Shown here: in pieces, positions 1 to 12,782 of the stretch
Position numbering within the stretch: position 1 is the stretch's first letter
Layout: each line of letters begins with the position of its first letter
Translations under genes and position numbers: made by a program
The notes under the pieces: generated by a model
Databases searched by the model: none
The model's input: the letters and a program-made list of their open reading frames with translations, nothing else
Told to the model about the DNA's origin: nothing
Source: Panax quinquefolius
Lineage: Eukaryota > Streptophyta > Magnoliopsida > Apiales > Araliaceae
Length of the DNA stretch: 64,000 nt
Reading direction: 5' to 3'
Assembly: GCA_020205615.1 (NCBI GenBank)
Contig: CM035173.1
Coordinates: forward strand, 31,216,293-31,280,292

Positions 1-2449
1 GAATATTAAATGACGACGGTAGCGATCTTTTGTGGGCCCATAACTGGAAAGCGATTGGATGAAGAAAACGACAAATATAAGTTATTTAAAAATAACTTGG
101 TAGTAGTTATTCTGATTATCTTTGTTAAAATACTCGGCGGATAAAACACGGTAAGACACATATTGCACCAATTATTGATTCTTACGTGAAGAAGGCACTA
201 CTCGATAATGGTTACGATAATTCTTTATTCGATATTTTATTGATTTAATAATTGTTGCGTTGATATTTTATATTCTTTGTTGTTTGATAATTGTCATTAC
301 ACATTATTTTCATTATCGAAGCAATAATTCATATTATCTGAATAATATTATTAGATAACATTATTGGCAATGTCTAGAAAGTTACATCTAAGGAGAGGTT
401 TGGTCACTAATTACGGCGCATGATGAGAGAATTTTTATTGAAGCCCCTGCTTTCTGCAGGAACCGCACAGGTTGTCGATATTGTGATTACGTAATATTAT
501 TTGTGAATAATTAATTATTGATTCATATGATGAGGAAAATATTGATTTTATGTGGATATAGATGGAGAAAATTTTAATGTGACAATTTTTGAAAATTAAT
601 ATTTTATCTTTTTACGATAAAATAATTCGTTTAAATATATTATTTTAATAATATAATAATGGTGATATTTTACAACGAATGTGGGATATATGAGTATCTG
701 AGGAGGAAGAGTATTTTTGTTGCAATAAATGTTTAAAACATATTAAACATGTCGGTGGACCCCATTTATTGATTGAAATTTGATTATAGCTTGTAAAATC
801 GCCTGGTTTGTGGATTTGGTCAATTTACATTTGGAATTTGAAAAATTTCTTACGCAAAGTTGTAGAAATTGAATTTCAAATAAAAAAAGGCGAGATTCAA
901 ATTTTCCGATAAAATGGCTATTTATTATGAATTATTGAAGTTCTTAAGCTCAAAATAATTGATTTTTGGAAGTTTAAAATAATTTAAATAAGAAAAACGT
1001 TTTTTGTGTTTGGTGGGCATCTTTAACATGTGCTAAAGATGAATTCAGATGCTTGGATGCGTAGAAAGATGTGGAAAAATAAATAATATTAATTTATTAA
1101 ATTTTCTACTTTGGTGTTACTGGCATTTTTCTATAAATAGGGTCTTTAGGTTATAATTGAAAATTACACCGTAAACTGAAGTTTTCTCTCTCTATATTAT
1201 CGGCGTATTCTTGTGAGTATTTTGAGTATACTTATCGATTATCAAGTTCAAGTTCAAGTCATAGCCTATATTCGATGTTTAAATTAGAAGTATTGATCTT
1301 TCGAGGTAAGGGATATTTTTTTTTCGTAATGATATTATTTCTTCAATATCATTATGCCGAAGTATTGATCTGAACTTTTTAATCAAATTTGGAACTTTTA
1401 GTGTCATTCAGGATTACTATTCACATATCTGGTCTTATCCACGTATCTGATCTTATTCACGAATCACGGCATTATTCATCGAAAAATGAAAATTTTCCTT
1501 TTATCAAAATATCTATTACGGATACTAGCTTTGATTGTATCCATGTTTTGATCATTCTTGAATTTTAAACCACTATGATTATTTTTGAGGTATTTTTGGA
1601 CATGGATAAAACAAAGTACGAATCCTTAATCCTTAATCCTTGTCATTTTGTTTCAATTGGACTTCGTTTTTCTTTGAAATATTTTTCATCATCCTCATCT
1701 AAATGATGATATTACGAATATCTTTGGCTGCGTAGTGCAAAGATGAATGATGTCTTGATGAATATCTTTGGCCCGTAGTGCAAAGATGAGCAGTGTTGAG
1801 ATGAACATGACCGAAGATTAATATCTTTGGCCGTAGTGCGAAGATGAGCAGTGTTTAGATGAACATGACCAATGATGAATATCTTTGGCTCAAGTGCAAA
1901 GATGAATATTTGATTCGGATATATATTGATTGATATTACAGGATAAAAGATGAGCGATGAACTTTTAAATTCATACATAGAAGATAGTAGTTTGCATTCT
2001 CTACTTAACTCTTCTAATGAATTATTATTTCATTGCGAATATTGATTTAAAACTTGTTGTCTATTGTATTCTATTAGATTTTTCCTGTTGAAGACTAACG
2101 ATAATTTGTTGTATATTATCTTAGTCATAATATTCTTTATTGGGCTAGTTGAGCTCACCCTTTTCCTTGTTGTTCCATTTTTCTTCTCGGGAGGCGAGAA
2201 TGTAGCGAGTACTAGTGGGGTATGGAATGAAGGTTTTAGAGAGAGTTGTTTAGTAGTCCTCACCATTTTGTAAAATAATGTATCAATAATTATGATGAGA
2301 ATTTATTTGCGTGTGGATATTGTCTAGATGGCAATATCTGTATTTAAACTCACGCGTTTATATGTTGTAATAATAAAGTTGTAGTTGTTTACGTACCATG
2401 TATTGACAACTTTCGAATGGGTGATGTATACCTATTTTGGGGCGTCACA
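1..2449 (+). repeat. LTR, subfamily A (5' part missing)
   Basis: This can be matched base for base, with many small indels, to 4117-6715 and to the reversed LTRs at 42409-45023 and 49794-52381. It contains a TATA box (TATAAATAG at 1132-1140), a four-hairpin cluster at 1712-1915 and the conserved block GGGCTAGTTGAGCTCACCC near 2142. It ends GGGGCGTCACA at 2449. No primer binding site follows; the sequence jumps straight into late gag, so the junction is a deletion. Confidence 0.85.
1132..1140 (+). promoter_or_regulatory. TATA box of LTR A1
   Basis: TATAAATAG sits about midway along the LTR, just before a CT-rich leader (TTTTCTCTCTCTATATTATC). It is kept at the equivalent site in other copies: 5459-5467, changed to CATAAATAG, and on the - strand at 43674-43682 and 51055-51063. 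This marks the likely U3/R border. Confidence 0.65.
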
Positions 2450-4116
2450 ATGAATCATGGCCAAACAATAAGAATGGATATTTCAAGAAGAAGGTTCAAC
2501 AATGACGAAAGGCGTCGTCACCAAAGACCCGCTTTAAAGGAAGAAGAACGACCACCTATCGGTCAGTATGTTTCAAATCTGCGACGGAGGGACATATCCG
2601 GTCAAAACTGTGCTGTAATAATCAAAAGCGTGTTTTAATTACGGAAGAAAAGGTCACCTAGCTCGATTTTGTCGTATGGTAAAGTCAAGTCCAGCTGGGA
2701 TAGTGATGCCAAAGGATGTCCCAGACAAGCCAAAGCCGGTAGTTTAAGAGAGAGCTTTTTTTTTTTGTGACGAGGAACCTGAATAAAATTATCACGGGTA
2801 TGTTAGTCATAAACTCTTGCAAAGTCTATCTTGTAGTGTTAGATCTGGGTTCTACTCATTCTTTTATTCCACCTAGTTGTGTTCAATGTTTGAAGTTAAC
2901 TCTAGAGAAATTAGACTTTGATATATCTGTTTAAACTCCGTTGGGAGAAACCTTCGTCACCTCTACTGTTTATAAATCTTGTTTGATTCAAATCGACACA
3001 TTAACGTTACCCGTCGATCTTATCTCTTTGAAAATACTTGTCTTTGATGAGATTTTTGTAAACGATCGATTAATTACTCATCATGCTTTTCGTAAGGTTT
3101 TAGCTTTCATACTCCTAACCAACCTGTTATGTGAATTCAAAGTAACCAAACCACTAAAGTTAATTATTGTTATATCAAGCCATAAGTAAAGAGCCAGATC
3201 CTTTCGTTGTTGACTTTCTTGTGTTTAATGCACTGAAGCCAGACTTTTTGTAGGCGATGTCGTGAACGACGATGACAAGTTGATAGGCATCAATGTGACG
3301 TGTTATCCAAGTCAGGGATGAGAGTCACAGTTTTGAATGATATTTCTATTGTTAATAAATTTCTTGACGTATTCTTGAAGACTTCTTAGCCTTACCTTAG
3401 AGTGTGAAATCGAATTTTGTATTGACCCCGATCTGAAAAACCCATTTCTTAAACCCTCAAAATATTTCTTCAACTAAAACGAACGTAACATGCGCCAAAA
3501 GACGTTGACTCGATTTGTTGAAGATTACAATCGTCTTATTCAATATCATCGTGGAAGAGTGAGCGTGGTAGGCGGCGTGTTGAGTAGAAGATCGTATCGT
3601 TTATAAGTGCGATGTTGTTAACACAAAGACTCATTTCAGTATAACTTAGAAATGATGAAGATAGAGTTAAAGACTACTAGGGACCCACGTGAAGATAACG
3701 AATATCTGAGTAAAATCGACTTTAATCGATAAAGTTAAAAGCCCAAGCAATACATACGAATCTAATGAATGTGAAGAAGAAGGTTCAAGAGGCGGTATTT
3801 TAAATAGAAAGAGTTCTTGAAATCTCGACCATTGATTTTATTGACCCATTTGAAATCCTCGATCGGTAGGACCGTGGCTTATAGACTCGTTTAACCGCTT
3901 GAGCTTTGTCGGCGTGTTCATAACATTTTTAACGTATCGATGTTACGTAAATATGTGGACGACCCGAACAACATTATTAATTTAGAAACGGACGAGATAG
4001 CTGATGATTTAACGTTTGAGGAGATACGTGTTAAAATCTTGGATAAGAATAATCGTATTTAACACTCAAAGGTTGTACCTCAAGAGTTATAATTTGAAAT
4101 AAAGTCATGGTATCCT
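2450..4116 (+). pseudogene. Deleted gag-pol remnant of gypsy element 1
   Basis: This retains pieces of the internal region only. Late gag is at 2450-2700. The protease is at about 2838-2960, with an LDLGSTHSF active-site segment. There is a scrap of the RT N-terminus near 3440. A jump leads to the end of RNase H (3450-3600, ending in a LSRRS-like segment), and another to the C-terminal tail at about 3850-4090. Most of RT, RNase H and integrase are absent, and frames shift repeatedly. It cannot encode a working polyprotein. It is recognised only by alignment to the fuller copies at 6903-11456 and 14740-19361. Confidence 0.75.
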
Positions 4117-6715
4117 TGTAAGACCCCAACTTATTATTAATGAAATTTAATTTTCTCTATTTATTATTTTGAAATAGTAAGGGTTGATTTGATTAATGTG
4201 GATAGTTATGGGTAAAATACGCAAATATTTTAAAATAAGCAAGTGGTTATAAAATATTCATTGTTGTCGGGAATATTAGTTTGGTCGTGGAATATTCTTG
4301 TAGTGTGGGGAATAATAATACGACAGTAGCGACCGTATATATGGGCCCCATAATGAAAGCGATTGGATGAAGAAAATGACAAATATAAGTTGTTTAAAAA
4401 TAACTTGGCGTAGTTATTCACAGATTAATCTTGTTAAAATATTCGATGGTTAAAACACGAATAACACATCAGTATTGCACCAATTATTGATTCTTACGTG
4501 AAGGCACTTTCGATAATGGTTACGATAATTCTTTATTCGATATTTTATTTTATTGATTTAATAATTCTTTGCGTTGATATTTTATATTCTTTGTTGTTTG
4601 ATAATTGTCATTTCACGATTATTTTTCATTATCGAAGCGATAATTCATATTATCTAAATAATATTATTAGATAACATTATTGGCAATGTCTAGAAATTTA
4701 CATCTAAGGAGAGGTTTGGTCACCTAATTGCTGCGCTTGATGAGGAGAAATTCTTATTGAAATCCCCTCTTTCCTGGGCGCACAGTTGTCGATATTGTGA
4801 TTACGTAATATTATTTGTGAATAATTAATTATTGATTCATATGATGAGAAAAATATTGATTTTATGTGGATATAGATGGAAAAATTTTTTAATGTGACAA
4901 TTGTTGAAAATTAAAATTTTATCTTTTTACGATAAAATAATTCGTTTAAATATATTATTATATTTTAATAATATAATAATTGTGATATTTTTACAACGAA
5001 TGTGGGATATATGAGTATCTATGAGGAGGAAAGAGTATTTTTGTTGCAATAAATGTTTTAAAACATGTTAAACATGTCGGTGGACCCCATTTATTGGTTG
5101 AAATTTGATTATAGCTTTTGTAAAATTGTCATTTTGTGGATTTGGTCAATTTACATTTTGAATTTGGAAAAACTTTCTTACGCAAGTTGTAGAAATTGAA
5201 TTTCCTATAAAAATGCGCGAGTTTCTAATTTTCTAACAAAAGGACTATTTATTATGAATTATTGAAGTTCTGAAGCTCCGAAATAATTAATTTTTGGAAG
5301 TTTAAAATATTTTAAATATGAAAAACGTTTTTTGTCATTATTGTGGGTCTTGCATGTTATGGAATTTGCTGAATTCAGATCCTTAAAAGTGGGCGTAGAA
5401 ATTATAATATATATATTAATATTTTATTAAATTTTACATTTGGGTGTTAAGCATTTTCATAAATAGGGTCTTAGGTTAAATTAAAAATCACACGAAAACT
5501 GAATTTTCTCTCTCTATATTATCAAGCGTATTCTTGTGAGTATTTTGAGTATACTTTGAGTATTGCTTATCTGGTGCAAGTTCAAGTCATAACTTTATAT
5601 CCTGTTTTTAACTAGAATCTTGTCTTTTCGAGGTAAGGGATATTATTATTTTTTGTAATGATATTATTTCTTCAATATCATTATCTTTGAAATATTGATC
5701 TGAAGTTTTTATCAAATTTGGAACTTTTGGTGTCGGAGTTACTATTCACGTATCTGACCTTATTCACGTATCGACACTATTCACGATATATGGCCTTATT
5801 CATGAAAAATAAAATTTTTCTTTTCATCTCAAAATATCTATTACGGATACTAGCTTTGATTGTATCCATGTTTTGATCATTCTTGAATTTTACACCACTG
5901 CGATTATTTTGAGGTATTTTTGAACATGGATAAAACAAAGTCTGAATCCTTAATCCTTAATCCTTGTCATTTTGTTTCAATTGGATTCGTTTTCTTTAAA
6001 AATATTTTCATCATCCTCGATCTTAAATGATGATATTATTGAATATCTTTGGCTGTGGTGCAAAGATGAATGATTTCGATGAATATCTTTGGCCCGTAGT
6101 GCAAAGATGAGCAGTGTTTAGATGAACATGACCAACGATGAATATCTTTGGCTTTTAGTCTGCAAAGATGAATATTTGATTCGGATGTATATTGATTAAT
6201 GTTCTGAGGATAAAAGATGAGCGATGTGCTTTTAAATTCATACATAGAAGATAGTAGTTTGCATTCTCTACTTAACTCTTCTAATGAATTATTATTTTCA
6301 TTGCGAATATTGATTTAAAACTTGTTGTCTATTGTATTCTATTAGATTTTTCCTGTTGAAGACTAACGATAATTTGTTGTATATTATCTTAGTCAAAATA
6401 TTCTTCTCTTGGGCTAGTTGAGCTCACCCTTTTCTTTTTGTTCCATTTTTCTTCTTCGGGAGGCGAGAATATAGCGAAATGCAGTGGGGTATGGAATGAA
6501 GGTTCTAGAGAGAGTTGTTTAGTAGTCCTCACCATTTTGTAAAATAATGTATCAATAATTATGATGAGGATTTATTTGAGTATAGATATTGTCTAGAAGA
6601 TAATATTTGTATTCAAACTCACAATTTCTTGTTGTAATAATAAAGTTGTAGTTGTTTACATACCATGTATTGACAACTCGAAATGGGTGATGTATACCTA
6701 TTTTGGGGCATCACG
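4117..6715 (+). repeat. LTR, subfamily A (complete)
   Basis: It starts TGTAAGACCCC and ends GGGGCATCACG, so the terminal CA is altered next to the primer site. Its length of about 2.6 kb is typical of Tekay/Del LTRs. It carries the GAATATT-rich U3 start (4255-4315), a degraded TATA box (5459-5467), a CT-rich leader (5510-5520), hairpins at 6040-6180 and the conserved 3' block near 6405. Confidence 0.88.
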
Positions 6716-6716
6716 G

Positions 6717-6728
6717 TTGGTATCGAGC
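6717..6728 (+). other. Primer binding site, initiator-Met tRNA-like
   Basis: TTGGTATCGAGC follows the LTR end by about two bases and resembles the plant iMet primer site TGGTATCAGAGC with one base missing. The same sequence follows the other 5' LTRs (14567-14578; reversed at 49780-49791). Confidence 0.6.
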
Positions 6729-6902
6729 TTAGGGATATGATCTCTAGCGGAGATCGGAGAATAGAACTAGGAGGGAGAGGCGAGTAAATCTTACGCTAGT
6801 GTGTCCTACCTAAGCTTATTTGTTAGTTAGTCGATTATATAGGGATATTATGTGATATATTGATTTCCTTAATTAACCCTTGTTTTATGACGGTATTTGA
6901 GA

Positions 6903-9900
6903 ATGTCGACCGAGAATATTAACATGGAAATGAGGCCAAGTGGAGCGCCTGCACTCTCACCAGCGAGGAGAACGTCTGTGCAGGTGGCAATGTTCCTCCT
7001 GTGAACAACACCAGCTTGAGCGGATGATGAGCGAGGGATGTTTAGAAGCTTTTTGCGTTTCATGCAAAATCGAGACGAGGAGACTTCGTGTTCAAAATCT
7101 GAGGAGAAATGATAGCAATTCACGGGTTGTCACGACCCAAGCGATTCAAAAGAGTTGGGACCACGAATTTAAAGGAAAGCGGATCCGATCATGGCGGAAA
7201 CATGGGTCAAGCAAATTACCAAGATATTCGATGTCTTGGGATGCACGGGAGAGAACGAAGGTTCCATTCGCCACCTTTATGTTACGTGGTGGTGAAGCGG
7301 ACTCTTGGGTGGGAGTCATGAAGCGTACCCATCCGGCCCACTTCGGCATGTCTTGGGAGACATTTGAAACTATTTAATGACAAATACTTTCACGAAAGTG
7401 TTAAATCATATGAAGGAAGTGGAGTTTATCAGTTAGAGCAAAACAACATGACGGTGTCTTAGAATGCGAGGAAAAGTTTGCGAGTTATCCGGTTTGCACC
7501 TCATTTGGTGGAGAATGAGGAGCGATATGGCCGGATGTTTCTTAGAGGTTTGAAACCCGGCGTACGTCGATATCTCATTTCTCATAAATTTTCTCTTTAT
7601 TAGGATGTTGTAAGCAGGCTCAATTATTAGAAGCGAGATAACGAGTACGGTCAAGTTGAGGGACCACACGACGAGGATCATCTGGTAGATGGTAGTCAAC
7701 AAAACAACGATAACCGGCGGAGAAAGAAAAAACGGACAAAAATGGTAACCACTCTGGTGGTAATCATAGCCATGAAAATAGAAGAAGCGAGTCGGGAAGA
7801 GATTTTAAAGAGAGATTTAACAACGACCATGTGAAGGCAGCGGTCTGCAGTGACAAGCCCGGTTCTAAGGAGGAGAAACGACCACCGGTCATATCTTTAT
7901 AAATCGGAAAAGAGGACATATCGGTCAAAGCCCACCTAGGATTCAAGGTATGCTATAATTATGGAAAGGAAGGACATATCGCTTGAGATTATGCGGTAGC
8001 GAAACCTAGTTCGTGAGGGACGGTGACTCAAAAATTTCCCCCGGAAAAGTCAAAGTCAGCGATTCTGGAAGAGCGTTTTGTTGTGGTAGGTCAAAATCGA
8101 GGAACCCAAGCGAGGTGATCACGGGTAAGCTATTTATAAATTCTTGCGAAGTTTATACCTTACTTGATCTGGGTGCTACCCATTCATTTATCTCTCTGCT
8201 TGTGCTCAGCGTTTAAACTTGACTCAGGAGAAATTAGACTTTGACCTATCTGTGGAAACTCAGTTAGAGAAAACTTTCATCACATCCACTGTTTATAAAT
8301 CTTGTTTGATTCAAGTTGGCACCATCACCTTACATTGACCTTATCTCTTTAAAGATACTTGCATTTGATGTGATTTTAGGGATTGATTGGTTAACTACTC
8401 ATCATGCCAAAATTGATTATTTTACGTAAGGTTGTTAGTTTTCATATTCTAACAAACATGTTTATGCAATTCAAGCAACTAAACCATTAAAATCAATCAA
8501 CATCATATCTAATCATAAAAGCTATTAGTTTATTGAAAAGCGGATGTCGAAGCTTTCTTAGCCCATGTTATGGATTTGAATAAAGACACGTCAAATTTGA
8601 ATAATATTCCTGTTGTTATTGACTTTCTGGCGTATTTCTGAAGAACTTCCGATCTACCCCGAGCGTGAAGTTGAATTCTTTATTGATCTTGAACTGTACA
8701 AGCCCATTTCTAAAACCCCATATCGAATGGCTCTATTAAACTTGAGGAGTTAAAGGTCCAACTACGAGAATTGTTGGACATCGGTTTCATTCGTCTAGTA
8801 CATCTCCTTGGGGTGCTCTGTTTTATTAAGTAAAGAAGAAAGACGGGGAGTATGCGACTTTATTGACTATCGGGAATTGAACCATGTCACCATCAAGAAT
8901 AGGTATCCTCTACCTCGTATTGATGACTTGTTTGACTAGTTGCAAGGGAGCGCAATTCTTTTCAAAATTGATCTTAGATTACGGATATCATCAATTTGAA
9001 GATTAGAACCGAGGATATTCAAAAGGCGCCTTGAGAACTCGATTCGGGCATTATGAATTCTTAGTCGTGTCTTTCGGATTGACTAATGCTCCTAACGGCT
9101 TTCATGGATATGATGAACCGAGTATTCAAGGAATATTTGGATCGGTTTGTTGTTGTCTTTATTGATGACATCCTCATATATTCCAAAAGTCGTGAAGATC
9201 ATGAGCACCGTTTGAAATTGGTACTCCAAAGGCTTCGTGAAAACAAACTATATGCCAAATTGAAGAAATCGAGTTACGGCTTGAGGAAGTAGCATTTCTT
9301 GGGCACGTGGTGTCAAAACATGGAGTATCAAGTGGACGTGAAGATTGAAGCAATACAAAGTTAGGAACAGCAAAAGTCGGTGGCCAAAGTCACGTAACTT
9401 TTGGGCTTATTTGGTTATTATCGGAGATTAGTGGAAGGGTTTTCTCGAATCGCTACTCCATTAACTTCATTAACTTTCGGAAGGATACAAAAATTCGTTT
9501 GGAGCGAAGAATGCGAGAAGAGTTTCCAAGAGCTTAAGAGGAGACTTATTTGGCACATGTTCTAACAATACCATCTGGTTGGGATGGATTTGTTATCTCT
9601 GATGATGCTTTAGGCAAAGGGTTAGGATGTGTTCTCATGCAGCGTGGGAAAGTCATAGCCTATGCCTCGCGACAACTTAAAGAATATGAGAGGAATTATC
9701 CTACTCATGATCTAGAGTTAGCGGCGATCGTTTCATGCGCTAAAGATATGGAGCACTATCTATATGGGGAGAAAGTGGAGATATATTCGGACCATAAAAA
9801 GCCTTAAATATTTCTTCACTCAAAAAGAACTTCAACATCTGGCGGCGACGTTGGCTCGAGCTATTGAAGACTACGACCACACTATTCAATACCATCACTG

Positions 9901-11456
9901 AAAAGGCGCGATGCGTGGTAGGTAGCGCGTTGAGTAGAAGATCATATGCGAGAATGAGTGCGATGATGTCAAGTATCTGCGTAGAGCCAACTTTAATAGA
10001 AAAAGTTAAGGTTGCTCGAGCCACCCAGGCAAGGAGATGATCGTATGAAGAAAGAAAAAGTACAAGAAGGAGCTATTAGGAAGCTAGAATTGATGAAGAA
10101 GGAATACTTGAGTCCACTCTAGACTTTGTGTTCCTAACGACTCGATTTGAAGTAGAAAGATTATGATGGAGGCACACAATACACCATTTGCAATCCATCA
10201 CGGAAGTACTAAAATGTATCGTGATCTTGACATACATTTTGGTGGAACAATATGAAGAGAGAGATTGCAAAGTTTATCTCGATGTGTTTAACTTGTCAAC
10301 GTGTAAAGGCGGAGCATCTAGTACCTAAGGTCCGTTGCAACCACTTGAGATTCGAAATGGAAGTGGAACACATTACCATGGATTTAGTTCTGGGTCTTCC
10401 TACGGTTTCTCAAAGGCATCAATGATATTTGGGTTATTGTTGATAGATTAACCAAGTCTGCTCATTTTTTGCCGTCGGAGACTTATTCCTTGAACGTCTT
10501 GCTAGTATGTATGTGAATGAGATTGTGAGGTTGCATGGCATGCCGAGTATCCATAGTTTACGATCGTGACCCAAGATTCACTTCAAGATTTTGGGTTAGC
10601 TTGCAAAAAGCTATGAGCGCAGTTCTGATTGATTCGGCATACCATCCTCAAGCAGACGGACAATCGAAGAGGACTATTCAAACTCTTGAAGATCTATTAA
10701 GACTACGTGTCCTAGACTTCAAGGCGGGTTGGGATAAGTATTTACCATTGGTGGAATTCTCCTGACAACAGTTATTATCGAGCAAAGTATAGGTGTGGCT
10801 CCATTTGAAGCATTATATGGACGAAAATGTGCGCTCTCCAATATGTTGGGATGAGGTGGGTGAAGCAACATTGTTGGGACCCGAGTTAAATACGTATGAC
10901 TCTACGAAAAGATCCAAATGATTTGACAACGTATACAAAGCGGCACAAGATCGACAAAAGAGTTATCTGGATCTTTATCGAAAGGGCGTGGAATTTAGTA
11001 TAGGGGATCATGTATTGTTGCGAGTTGCTCCATGGAAGGGAGTTACAAGATTTGGGAAGAGAGGAAAGCTCGATCCACGATTTATTGGTCCATTTCAAAT
11101 TCTTGACCGAGTAGGAAATGTAGCCTATAGACTTGCGTTACCTCAGAGTATGTCTCGTGTTCATAATGTGTTTCACATATCATGTACTTAAATAAATATG
11201 TGAAAGACCGAACCACGTTATTGAGTTAGAACCGGGCGAGATAGCGAAGACTTAACGTATGAGGAGGTACTGTCAAGATCTTGGATAGGAAGGAGCATGT
11301 CCTACTGCATGAAAGGTCATACCACAAGTTAAAGTTTTGTGGAGGAATCATGCTATAGAGAAATGACACAGGAATTGGAAGCGGAAATGAAAGCGAGGTA
11401 TCCTCACCTTTTGAAAACACCAGTGCGTCGTCGATTTAGAGGATGAAATTTCATAA
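6903..11456 (+). pseudogene. Gag-pol of Tekay-type element 2, frame-broken
   Basis: The gag start reads MSTENIN (6903), and gag runs to about 8010. It ends in a zinc knuckle (CYN-GKEGHIA, 7950-8000) that has lost its second Cys. The protease is at about 8137-8216 (LLDLGATHSF). RT is at 8700-9300 with the catalytic FIDD in [14 protein letters not shown] (9145-9190). RNase H is at 9560-9830 ([17 protein letters not shown]). The integrase zinc region is near 10140-10330 and the catalytic core at 10400-10770 (AYHPQADGQ). The chromovirus-type C-terminal tail is at 10985-11456 (GPFQILDRVG, RVHNVFHIS), ending with a TAA stop inside the polypurine tract. Residues are well kept inside blocks, but dozens of one- or two-base indels and several stops split the frame. 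It is not functional as given. Confidence 0.88.
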
Positions 11457-11466
11457 GGAGGGAGGT
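11455..11466 (+). other. Polypurine tract of element 2
   Basis: AAGGAGGGAGGT lies immediately before the TGTAAGACC start of the 3' LTR and overlaps the pol stop codon. Equivalents are at 19361-19371, 23050-23061 and, reversed, 45024-45036. Confidence 0.7.
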
Positions 11467-11946
11467 TGTAAGACCCCAACTTATTATTAATGAAATTTAA
11501 TTTTCTCTATTTATTATTTTGAAATAGTAAGGGTTGATTTGATTAATGTGGATAGTTATGGGTAAAATCATGAAATATTTCAAAATAAGCAAGTGGTTAT
11601 AAAATATTCATTGTTGTGGGGAAATATTCGTTTGGTCGTGGAATATTCTTCTTTGTCGGGAATATTAAATGCGACAAAGTATGACCATGTGTGGGCCCAT
11701 AACTGAAAGCGATTGGATGAAAAAATGACAAATATAAGTTGTTTAAAAATAACGGCGTAGTTATTCTTTATTATCTTTAAGTAAAATACTAAATTGGTTA
11801 AAACACGATAGCACACGCGGTATTGCACGATTGTTATTGATTCTTACGTAAGAAGGCACTACTCGATAATGGTTACGATAATTCTTTATTGATTATTTTA
11901 TTTTATTGATTTAATAATTCTTTGCGTTGATATTTTATATTGTTGT
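11467..11946 (+). repeat. 5' part of LTR A3, interrupted by element B
   Basis: It matches the first 460 or so bases of the A LTR (4117-4580) and stops inside TTGATATTTTATATT. There the LTR of subfamily B begins (TGTAGACCCC at 11947). A-type LTR sequence resumes at about 21921. This suggests that element B inserted here, with later loss of about 1.1 kb of LTR A and of the end of LTR B. Confidence 0.75.
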
Positions 11947-12630
11947 TGTAGACCCCAACTTTATAAATAAAGATGAATTTTCTATAAATATTATTTTTGA
12001 ATATTATGGAATAAATTTGATATAATGTTATAGTTGTAGTTGTAATATTTATAAATTTTGCAAAAGTAAGCAAGTTGTTATAAAATATTAGTTTGGTGGG
12101 GAATATTCTTTTTGTTAGGGAATATTAAATGCAACGGCTCTCGATCATTAGTGGACCCCTACAAAATTATTATCGGTAGTTGAAAAGCGACAAAATATCT
12201 TTATAAAAATAACGGCGGAGGTATTCTGAGATTAAAAAGCTGTTGAACTACCGGTGGTAAAAAATGCGATGTCTGGCGTGGTTGCGTAGTAGTAGCTTGT
12301 GGTATTGATTATTGATCTTCGTGAGAAGTCACTTTCGGTATACTCGATTATTACTCTGATAATTCTTTGCATCATATCTCTTATATTATTGATTCAATTA
12401 TTGTCACGATATCATCATATAATATGTTATATTATTAAATCAATAATTGAGGCGACAAGTTATAAATGATTAATAATTGTTGAAAGATTAAATATGTGTT
12501 GATTAAAAATAAAATGATTTGTGGTAATATTTATTGATCCTTGATGTATATAAAGAGTACATTATGAGGCGTTTGTGGTAAGTTTGATTATTTTATGGGG
12601 GCCCATATGTCATCATCTAAAGTCTCTTAA

Positions 12631-12782
12631 ATCGATAGTAATTACCTTTGTGAATAGTAATTACCTTCGTCGATAGTAATTACCTTCGTCGATAGTAATT
12701 ACCTTCGTCGATAGTAATTACCTTCGTCGATATAGTAATTACCTTCGAATAAGTAATTACCTTTACGATAGTAATTACCACT
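12631..12782 (+). repeat. 20-bp minisatellite upstream of the LTR B promoter (8 copies)
   Basis: The unit is close to CGATAGTAATTACCTTCGT and TAATTACC occurs eight times. It ends about 160 bp upstream of the TATA box, a place suited to an enhancer. The 3' LTR has the same eight-copy array at 20063-20213. Confidence 0.85.

Larger units (their letters stand above)
1..6715 (+). mobile_element. Tekay-type gypsy element 1, internally deleted, cut by the window edge
   Basis: Two copies of the same long LTR (1-2449, incomplete at its 5' side, and 4117-6715) flank a shortened internal part. The second LTR begins TGTAAGACCC after an internal-region end. It finishes in a GGGGC-TCAC block like the first LTR. 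The downstream LTR also serves as the 5' LTR of the next internal region (6717-11466), giving an LTR-internal-LTR-internal-LTR chain. Such chains normally come from unequal recombination between LTRs. The Tekay/Del assignment rests on the 2.6-kb LTRs and on the intact C-terminal motifs of the sister copies; it was not tested by a tree. Confidence 0.8.

Noticed and set aside
12631..12782. Regular 20-bp repeats that resemble a CRISPR array
   Set aside because: There are no unique spacers, the units abut each other, the array lies inside an LTR and it is duplicated in the partner LTR. It is a minisatellite.
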